Source: Bacteroidales bacterium UBA6428
GTDB lineage: Bacteria > Bacteroidota > Bacteroidia > Bacteroidales > UBA932
Assembly: GCA_002437305.1 (NCBI GenBank)
Contig: DJOW01000003.1
Coordinates: 1-5,583, forward strand
Length of the DNA stretch: 5,583 nt
Direction of reading: 5' to 3'
Notes under the pieces: model-generated
Told to the model about the DNA's origin: nothing
Seen by the model: only the letters and a program-made list of their open reading frames with translations
Databases searched by the model: none
Program-made: the position numbers and the translations under genes
In this document: in pieces, positions 1 through 5,110 of the stretch
Position numbering within the stretch: the first letter of the stretch is position 1
How the letters are laid out: each line of letters starts with the position of its first letter

Positions 1-376
1 CCGTGGAGGGCACGTGGGCACCCTGCGGGAGCGTTTTCGGCGGATTTTGACACCGTGGAGGGCGCAGAGAACCCCCACGGGAGCGTTCTCGGGGGATTTT
101 GACGCCGTGGAGGGCGCGGGAGCACCCCACGGGAGCGTTCTCGGGGGATTTTGACGCCGTGGAGGGCGCGGGAGCACCCCACGGGAGCGTTTTCGGGGGA
201 TTATGACACTGTGGAGGGCACGGGGGCACCCCACGGGAGCGTTCTCGGGGGATTTTGACACCGTGGAGGGCGCAGAGAACCCCTACGGGAGCGTTTTCGG
301 CGGAATATGACACCGTGGAGGGCGCGGGGACGCCCTACGGGAGCGTTCTCGGGGGATTTTGACGCTGTGGAGGGCT
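1..376. repeat. 52-bp tandem repeat array (7 full units plus a truncated eighth)
   Basis: Units start at 1, 53, 105, 157, 209, 261 and 313, each exactly 52 bp. An eighth begins at 365 and loses similarity after about 11 bases (CTGTGGAGGGC). Because the first unit starts at base 1, the array probably extends outside the window. Within each unit, bases 1-6 (CCGTGG) can pair with bases 23-28 (CCACGG), giving a hairpin. The loop region (unit bases 11-20) varies most, while the second half (GGGAGCGTT, then GGGGATTTTGAC) is well conserved. The 52-bp period is not a multiple of three, so a repeated protein is unlikely, and I see no gene in 1-400. The array lies just beyond the 3' end of xerD. There are no unique spacers, so it is not CRISPR. 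It may be a minisatellite (VNTR) or a structured or protein-binding array; its function is unknown. Confidence 0.93.
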
Positions 377-400
377 AAAGATGAAAGACGGGAGGGCGGG

Positions 401-1276
401 TCAGCGGCGGGGATGATGGGAGAGGACGGAGCGCTGCCAGGAAGAGGTGTCGATGTGGGTGTAGATCTCGGTGGTGGTGATCTGCTCGTGCCCCAGCATG
501 TCCTGGACGACACGAAGGTCGGCTCCGTTCTCGATGAGATGGGTGGCGAAAGAGTGGCGGAAAGTGTGCGGGGAGATTTCCTTCCGGATTCCGGCGAGCA
601 TCGCCTGACGCTTGACAATGTTAAACATCGAAACGCGGCTGAGAGACTTGCCGAAACGGTTCAGAAACAGAATGTCGCAAAACTCCGCCGTGGCCGGATC
701 ACGCCTGGCTTCCAAGTAGTTCCGGACAGCGGCCGCGGCCATTTCCCCCATCGGCACTATCCTTTCCTTGTCACCCTTGCCGACCACCCTGACAAAGCCC
801 TCCTCCAGATAGACGTGTGAGATCCTGAGCCCGACAGCCTCCGAGACACGGAGCCCGCAGCCGTAAAGAACCTCAAGGATCGCCCGGTCACGTCTGCCGG
901 TCCATGAAGCCAAGTCCACAGAATCCATAATGGCCTCAATCTCTTCCACTGACAACACTGAAGGAAGATAGAGGCCTTTCTTCGGAGGCTCAATGGAGTC
1001 GCAAGGGTTATCCTTACGGTCCCCTTCAAGGACCTGCCAGTCAAAAAACGAGCACAATGAGCTTATGAGCCTGGCCTGCGATCGCTTGGAAAGGCTTTCC
1101 AAGGAGGAAAGGTAGTCACTTATGTCCTTGGCGGCCACAGCCGAAGGATGGATTTTCACGGCTGTGATGAATTTCCTCACATCTGACGAGTACGATGCCA
1201 CCGTGTTCGGTGACATCGCACGTTCGATCCTCAGATACGAGGAATAATCCTGCAATATTCTTTCAGTCAGATCCAC
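401..1276 (-). CDS. xerD: Tyrosine recombinase XerD
   Basis: This 291-residue site-specific recombinase acts with XerC at the chromosomal dif site to resolve chromosome dimers. The N-terminal SAM-like core-binding domain (about residues 5-90, with SPNTVASY at 22-29) is followed by the catalytic domain (about 108-285). The full catalytic set is visible: R143 (GCGLRVSEAVGL), K167 (GKGDKER), H237 and R240 (SPHTFRHSFATHL), H263 (LGHEQITTTEIYTH) and nucleophile Y272. Spacing from H237 to the C-terminus equals that of E. coli XerD (H244 to 298), with Tyr 19 residues from the end; XerC has 23. The tail SHHPRR also resembles XerD's HHPRA. The start is GTG at 1274-1276: the in-frame codons upstream reach a TGA at 1289-1291 with no ATG, and this start gives the full family length. 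No -7 box is seen directly upstream on this strand. Phage or integron integrases are less likely given these matches. XerC is the main alternative. Confidence 0.9.
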   Translation of the reverse strand: MDLTERILQDYSSYLRIERAMSPNTVASYSSDVRKFITAVKIHPSAVAAKDISDYLSSLESLSKRSQARLISSLCSFFDWQVLEGDRKDNPCDSIEPPKKGLYLPSVLSVEEIEAIMDSVDLASWTGRRDRAILEVLYGCGLRVSEAVGLRISHVYLEEGFVRVVGKGDKERIVPMGEMAAAAVRNYLEARRDPATAEFCDILFLNRFGKSLSRVSMFNIVKRQAMLAGIRKEISPHTFRHSFATHLIENGADLRVVQDMLGHEQITTTEIYTHIDTSSWQRSVLSHHPRR

Positions 1277-1296
1277 TTTTTGAATCCATCAGTACC

Positions 1297-1454
1297 TTTG
1301 TCTTTCAAGCCAAGTCACTTCGATAGTCTTTCCAACCTTTTCAAGAAGTCCTGCTTCCTGTTTGTCTTTCAAGCCAAGTCACTTCGACAGCTTGCGACAA
1401 GTCGGCACATCTCCTGCGTGGTAATTTGTCTTTCAAGCCAAGTCACTTCGACAG
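1297..1454. repeat. CRISPR-like array: three 30-bp direct repeats with two 34-bp spacers, no cas genes
   Basis: Repeats lie at 1297-1326, 1361-1390 and 1425-1454, with a period of exactly 64 bp. They share the core CAAGCCAAGTCACTTCGA. Copies 2 and 3 are identical over 30 bp; copy 1 differs by one base near its end (GATAG instead of GACAG). The spacers, 1327-1360 and 1391-1424, are each 34 bp and not clearly related to each other. Sizes fit a minimal CRISPR array. If read on the minus strand, the variant copy would be the last, as is common for terminal CRISPR repeats. However, there are no cas genes, no evident leader, and I do not recognise the repeat family. Spacer 1 also contains a stretch (TTTCAAGAAGTC) resembling the repeat, so a decayed intergenic repeat family or a set of protein-binding sites on one DNA face (64 bp is about six helical turns) remains possible. 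The array sits in the 211-bp gap upstream of xerD. Confidence 0.6.
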
Positions 1455-1490
1455 GCCCGGCGAACGGGTTAAAGCCCGGCGAACGGATTA
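1455..1490. repeat. 17-bp direct repeat overlapping a stop codon
   Basis: GCCCGGCGAACGGGTTA at 1455-1471 recurs at 1474-1490 with one difference (GGATTA for GGGTTA). The two copies are separated by 2 bp. The final TTA of the second copy is the reverse complement of the TAA stop codon of the dipeptidyl-peptidase III gene. The copies immediately follow the third 30-bp repeat. Short CGGG/CCCG pairings are possible within and between them, but no T-tract follows on the minus strand, so a terminator is not supported. It is probably a small local duplication. Confidence 0.7.
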
Positions 1491-3494
1491 TAGTGTACGG
1501 TACTTCTTGCCGTAGTCAAGCTGCTGACGGAGGTAGTCATCCACATAGACAATCTTGTAGTCAACCACCATGCCGTCCTTCTCGACAGGGACGATGTCCG
1601 GATTGACGAAACCGCCGTAAGGTTTCAGATTCAGCGCGGCGTACCTCTCCAGCACCTCCTTGTGGAGCTGCGGATCTATGTCGACGGCATAGGTCTCGAC
1701 AAGATTCTTCCCGGCCGCGTAGTCGCCCTCGGACTTGATCCTCTGGATCTCGGCCAGAAGCTGCGCGAACAGACCCCGGAGAGCCTCGTAGTCATTCACG
1801 ACGAAATAGGTCTTGCCGTCACGAATCTTCTTCTCGATCACTCCACGGGCGGCGCCCTTCTCATAGCACCACTCGGCGATCAGCTTGCGGTTCTGCATGT
1901 GCGCCTCGGTGTTCTGCTTGCCGAGCTCGACACGCGAGAACTGCACGAACAGACCGTTCCTGATGTAGTTTGAATATGCCGGCCTGTAGGCCTCGGCATT
2001 CGGCATAATGCCGAGTTCAACGAGTTTAGGGTCAGCCATATAGTAAAGTCCGAACAGATCGGCGCGCGCCTCCTCAAGGGTTGACTGGTACTCGCCGAGA
2101 GCCGTGGATGACACTCCCGGAAGGAGCTGGCCGGAACCGTGGCCGAGGCACTCGTGAAGATCGGTGTGGATCTCGTCGGTGTAAGGGCCGTACTTCTTGT
2201 AGGCGTCGATCTCAGCCTGATCGTAAGCGAACTCCGTCAAAGTACTCTTCGGAGATTCCTGGGCCGCATAGTCGTAGGCGTGGGTGATGTTGGCGATGGT
2301 CACGGACTTGGAGCCGTAGTCGCGTCTGATCCAGTCAGCGTTAGGGAGGTTGATGCCGATAGGGGTGGCCGGGTAGGTGGCACCGGCAAGGGTAATGCCA
2401 TCAACCACCTTTGCGGAAACACCCTTGACATGAGGTTTGCGGAAACGTGGATCCACCGGCGAGTTGTCCTCGAACCACTGCGCGTTGGCGCTCAGGATCC
2501 CGGTACGGGCGGAAGCGGCGGAATCCTTCATGTTCACATACCCTTCCCAAGTGGCCTTGCGTCCGAGCGGATCATCGTAGTCCTCGATGAAGCCGTTGAT
2601 GAAGTCGATCGTGCCGACTGTGTCCTGGACCCAGTCGATGTTGAAATCGTCCCAAATCTTCAGATCGCCTGTCCTGTAATATTCAACAAGCAGTCCTATG
2701 GCTTTCTTCTGAAGGTCGGTCTCAGCCACGGCGGCGGCCTTCTCCAGCTCGGCGCAGATCCTCTCCAGCGCAGGTCCATAGATTCCGCCGACCTTCCACG
2801 GCTTCTCCACGACCTTGCCGTTCTCCTTGACCACCTTTGTGTTAAGTCCGTAGGAGATCGGAGTCTTGTCGTCGGGATCAATCAGCGCGTCATAGTATTT
2901 CTCGACATCCTCACGGCTCACCCCGTCATAGAAATTCACGGCGGAAAGCTCCACGATGTCGCCTGTCTTGGAAGTGGAGCGGCGCTGAGGGTAGATGTCC
3001 GGGGAATATATCACCTCAAGCAGATCGGCGGCCTTGTCACCATCCCCGACTGCCTCCATAAGGCTCTGGAAATATTCCCTCGGGCACTCCGGGAAGAACT
3101 TGTCCTCGGAATAGTGGTGATGGATGCCGTTGGCGAAGAAAAGCCTCTTGGCATAGACGATGAATTTCTGGAAATCAGTACATTCACGGTCGCCTTTATA
3201 CTCATTGAGAATATCCTCGACCACGTGCCTGATCGGGAGGTTCCATTTGCAGTACTGGTCCCATGTTATGTCGCGGCCCAGTTTGGCGGCCTCCGAGAGA
3301 TGGTAGGCATATTCCTTCTGCCCCAGGCTCAAGGCATCCCATCCGGGAACCTTGAAACGCATCACCTTGATGTCGGCGAACTCATCCAGAAGGTAGTGGA
3401 AATCATTGTCCCGGGTCTTCCTTTCCCCTTGTCCGCACGAGCACAGAGCCGCGGCCGCTCCGATTGACAGAATCATCTTAACTCCTATATTCAT
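1488..3494 (-). CDS. Dipeptidyl-peptidase III (M49 family zinc metallopeptidase), predicted lipoprotein
   Basis: This 668-residue protein is a zinc exopeptidase that removes dipeptides from the N-termini of short peptides. The M49 signature HECLGH is at residues 447-452 (ligands H447 and H452, catalytic E448), and EEARAD at 474-479 supplies the third ligand, most likely E475. The conserved substrate-cleft segment FIEDYDDPLG (302-311) is present. Length and the HECLGH variant fit the Bacteroides thetaiotaomicron enzyme (about 675 residues) rather than the longer eukaryotic form. The N-terminus has a lysine, a hydrophobic stretch (residues 7-17) and a lipobox-like LCSC ending at C20, suggesting export and lipid anchoring. 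ATG at 3492-3494 is the chosen start. M7 would also leave a usable signal peptide. The gene is divergent from a C11 protease gene, and xerD lies downstream on the same strand after a 211-bp gap holding repeats. The family is secure; localisation is inferred. Confidence 0.94.
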   Translation of the reverse strand: MNIGVKMILSIGAAAALCSCGQGERKTRDNDFHYLLDEFADIKVMRFKVPGWDALSLGQKEYAYHLSEAAKLGRDITWDQYCKWNLPIRHVVEDILNEYKGDRECTDFQKFIVYAKRLFFANGIHHHYSEDKFFPECPREYFQSLMEAVGDGDKAADLLEVIYSPDIYPQRRSTSKTGDIVELSAVNFYDGVSREDVEKYYDALIDPDDKTPISYGLNTKVVKENGKVVEKPWKVGGIYGPALERICAELEKAAAVAETDLQKKAIGLLVEYYRTGDLKIWDDFNIDWVQDTVGTIDFINGFIEDYDDPLGRKATWEGYVNMKDSAASARTGILSANAQWFEDNSPVDPRFRKPHVKGVSAKVVDGITLAGATYPATPIGINLPNADWIRRDYGSKSVTIANITHAYDYAAQESPKSTLTEFAYDQAEIDAYKKYGPYTDEIHTDLHECLGHGSGQLLPGVSSTALGEYQSTLEEARADLFGLYYMADPKLVELGIMPNAEAYRPAYSNYIRNGLFVQFSRVELGKQNTEAHMQNRKLIAEWCYEKGAARGVIEKKIRDGKTYFVVNDYEALRGLFAQLLAEIQRIKSEGDYAAGKNLVETYAVDIDPQLHKEVLERYAALNLKPYGGFVNPDIVPVEKDGMVVDYKIVYVDDYLRQQLDYGKKYRTL

Positions 3495-3513
3495 AAAATT
3501 TGTTTTTGGACGG

Positions 3514-3521
3514 TAAATATA
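3514..3521 (-). promoter_or_regulatory. Possible -7 box for the M49 peptidase gene
   Basis: On the minus strand the sequence reads TATATTTA, matching seven of eight positions of the Bacteroidota -7 consensus TAnnTTTG. It lies about 20 bp upstream of the ATG at 3492-3494. No clear -33 TTTG element is present at the usual distance, so this is a weak assignment. Confidence 0.35.
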
Positions 3522-3542
3522 ACCATTATTCAGGAATTTCCG

Positions 3543-3550
3543 TATATTTG
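3543..3550 (+). promoter_or_regulatory. Bacteroidota-type -7 box (TATATTTG) for the C11 protease gene
   Basis: TATATTTG fits the consensus TAnnTTTG exactly and lies 50 bp upstream of the ATG at 3601, implying a leader of about 43 nt. No convincing -33 TTG is seen 19-21 bp upstream. The A-rich stretch AAAAGAAAAG before the start is typical of Shine-Dalgarno-independent starts in this phylum. An inverted repeat CGGAA-CA-TTCCG (3563-3574) lies just beyond the expected transcription start. Confidence 0.55.
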
Positions 3551-3600
3551 CCAGACCTGCTCCGGAACATTCCGATGCCGGTTAAAAGAAAAGACCAACT

Positions 3601-4941
3601 ATGAATATATCAAAAACCATAGCCGGGGCAGCGGCCGCCGCACTTTTCATGATCTTGACCGCAGGATGCCGCAAGAATTTGGATGAGCCGGAGCATATCA
3701 ACATGAACCGCAAAGTCCTTCTTTTCTACGAATGCGGGTTCAACAACCTTAGCTCCTACCTTAAAGACAACATGGACGGCCGGGAGAAAGGCCTTCCCGC
3801 AGGCTATGTTCCGCCCAAATCCGGAGACGTGATCCTCATCTACTCCAAACACCCAAAGTCAGGCTCGGGGTACGGTCCCTCGGAATCACACCTGAGAAGA
3901 CTTTACAAAAAGCTGGACGGCGAGATCGTCTCCGACACCTTGAGGACCTTCGGCACAGATGTCGTCGCCAGCTCATCCTCCACCATGCGCGAGATCCTCA
4001 ACTTTGTCAAGGACGAGTACCCGGCCAAGGGTTACGGAATGGTCTTCTCATCCCATGGCTCCGGATGGCTTCCGGCAGGTTATTACGCAAGTCCATCGAG
4101 ATTCGAGGCCGATCCCGACAGACAGATCTCCTCAGGAATGTCGGCTCTGGCACGGCAGGCCCAGCCCGAGGACAGGATGGAAAGGCTGCCTGTTCCGGCA
4201 GGAGACATCTCTGAAACCGACCCATACTACGGCCTTACAAGGTCGCTCGGGCAGGACATCATCAGATCCGACCTCTATTACGGCCACGAAATGAGCGTCA
4301 GCGAATTCGCGGACGGGATACCGTTCCACTTAGACTACATCCTCTTCGACATGTGCTTCACCGCCGGGGTCGAGGTTGCCTACGGACTGAAGGACAAGGC
4401 TGACTACCTTGGCCTCTCGCCTGCAGAGGTCCTTGGGGACGGGATGTTCGACTACACAAAGCTCACATCATTCCTGATCAACAGACAAAACCCTGATCTC
4501 GAAGGCCTTTTCAAGGATTCCTTCAACATGTACGACAGGCAGGACGGTGTGTACAGGTCCTCTACGGTCAATGTCATCAGAACCGAAGGGCTTGACAACC
4601 TCGCGAGCGTCTGCGGAAAACTGATCAAGGAATATTCCGACACACTGGCAAAGGCTCCCGCCTCAGACATACAGGGCTATTTCAGGCAGGGACGGCACTA
4701 CTTCTACGACCTTGTCGACATATTCTCGAAATGCGGCGCCTCGCAGGAGGAGCTCGCCATGCTCAATGACGCGGTCAACCGATGTGTAGTGTACAAAAAC
4801 GCCACGGAATATTTTATGAATGATTTCAAGATCACATCATACTCCGGATTCAGCATGTATCTTCCCTGCGCGGGGACACCGCTTCTGGATTCATATTATA
4901 AAAAGGAAGCGTGGAACAAGGCGACAGGATTTGTACAATAG
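3601..4941 (+). CDS. Clostripain-like C11 family cysteine protease, predicted lipoprotein
   Basis: This 446-residue endopeptidase belongs to the C11 (clostripain) family, which cleaves after basic residues, mainly arginine or lysine. The signal peptide ends in a clean lipobox LTAGC (residues 19-23), so the mature protein should begin at lipidated C23. The fold starts with RKVLLFYECGFNNLSSYL (37-54). The catalytic histidine is H152 in SSHGSGW and the nucleophile is C252 in LFDMCFTAGVEVAYGL. The C-terminal segment SGFSMYLP (415-422) resembles the usual family ending. H152 and C252 are 100 residues apart, longer than in the Parabacteroides merdae enzyme PmC11 (H133 to C179). The intervening loop has arginines (R185, R192, R195) that might be maturation sites. 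The ATG at 3601 follows an A-rich leader and gives an intact signal peptide. Substrate is not identifiable. The divergent neighbour is another exported peptidase. Confidence 0.88.
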   Translation: MNISKTIAGAAAAALFMILTAGCRKNLDEPEHINMNRKVLLFYECGFNNLSSYLKDNMDGREKGLPAGYVPPKSGDVILIYSKHPKSGSGYGPSESHLRRLYKKLDGEIVSDTLRTFGTDVVASSSSTMREILNFVKDEYPAKGYGMVFSSHGSGWLPAGYYASPSRFEADPDRQISSGMSALARQAQPEDRMERLPVPAGDISETDPYYGLTRSLGQDIIRSDLYYGHEMSVSEFADGIPFHLDYILFDMCFTAGVEVAYGLKDKADYLGLSPAEVLGDGMFDYTKLTSFLINRQNPDLEGLFKDSFNMYDRQDGVYRSSTVNVIRTEGLDNLASVCGKLIKEYSDTLAKAPASDIQGYFRQGRHYFYDLVDIFSKCGASQEELAMLNDAVNRCVVYKNATEYFMNDFKITSYSGFSMYLPCAGTPLLDSYYKKEAWNKATGFVQ

Positions 4942-4958
4942 CCCTGCAAGAATATTCA

Positions 4959-4989
4959 AAGGCCGCGGACTTAAAGAAATCCGCGCCTT
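4959..4989 (+). terminator. Terminator-like hairpin after the C11 protease gene
   Basis: Bases 4959-4969 (AAGGCCGCGGA) pair with 4980-4989 (TCCGCGCCTT) in a ten-pair stem with one bulged C and a 10-nt loop. It lies 17 bp past the TAG stop at 4939-4941. There is no T-tract after it, so factor-independent termination is uncertain. It sits directly upstream of the bL25 promoter and would insulate that gene. Confidence 0.5.
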
Positions 4990-4992
4990 CTG

Positions 4993-5023
4993 TTGGCCGG
5001 TTTGCAAAATATTCCTATCTTTG
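4993..5023 (+). promoter_or_regulatory. Bacteroidota-type promoter of the bL25 gene
   Basis: The -7 box TATCTTTG (5016-5023) matches TAnnTTTG exactly. A -33 TTG at 4993-4995 is 20 bp upstream, the spacing usual for the primary sigma factor of this phylum. Transcription would start near 5029-5031, giving a leader of about 80 nt that can form two hairpins before the ATG at 5111. Confidence 0.7.
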
Positions 5024-5035
5024 CGCCGCAATTAC

Positions 5036-5093
5036 AAAGCGCCAGCCGCTTTTGGTGCAATGGGGTTCCGGGCGGTCCGGAACTGAGTAACAC
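5036..5093 (+). promoter_or_regulatory. Structured bL25 mRNA leader, possible 5S rRNA loop E mimic
   Basis: Hairpin 1: AAAGCG (5036-5041) pairs with CGCTTT (5047-5052). Hairpin 2: GTTCCGG (5065-5071) pairs perfectly with CCGGAAC (5077-5083) around a 5-nt loop. Below it, a symmetric 7x7 internal loop (5058-5064 against 5084-5090) is closed by GTG/CAC (5055-5057 with 5091-5093). Read as antiparallel pairs, the loop gives A5060-U5088, U5061·G5087, G5062·A5086 and G5063·G5085. This is the same series as A73-U103, U74·G102, G75·A101 and G76·G100 of E. coli 5S rRNA loop E, the bL25 binding site. The hairpins are direct observations; autoregulation by mimicry is inference. The outer helix is only three pairs, and the U·A and A·G pairs that complete loop E are absent. 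No long T-tract follows, so translational control is more likely than attenuation. Confidence 0.45.
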
Positions 5094-5110
5094 ATTTTAA
5101 ACAAAAAACA

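Noticed and set aside
1..376. CRISPR array interpretation of the 52-bp repeats
   Set aside because: The units are contiguous and conserved along their whole length, with no unique spacers between them.
359..820. Plus-strand open frame opposite the 3' half of xerD
   Set aside because: It begins in the tandem array, runs antisense to conserved XerD catalytic motifs, and has no family features.
401..1276. Integrase of a phage or integrative element
   Set aside because: Catalytic spacing and the C-terminal tail match chromosomal XerD. No excisionase, attachment-site duplication or cargo genes are visible nearby.
1293..1300. TACCTTTG, a plus-strand match to the TAnnTTTG -7 consensus at the edge of the first 30-bp repeat
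   Set aside because: No TTG lies 19-21 bp upstream, the box is not preserved at the other two repeats, and no plus-strand gene follows.
1297..1454. dif-like XerC/XerD target site within the repeats near xerD
   Set aside because: The repeats do not show two 11-bp inverted arms around a 6-bp centre.
1455..1487. Intrinsic terminator for the M49 gene
   Set aside because: Only 4-bp CGGG/CCCG stems form, and no T-tract follows on the minus strand.
1280..1606. Small plus-strand open frame through the 30-bp repeats
   Set aside because: The 64-bp period shifts frame at each copy, and the frame runs into the 3' end of the M49 gene in antisense. No start context or homology supports it.
2139..3467. 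Open frame of 442 codons on the plus strand opposite the M49 peptidase gene
   Set aside because: The minus strand encodes an unmistakable M49 enzyme over the same bases. The antisense frame is a by-product of GC-rich codon usage and shows no recognisable domain.
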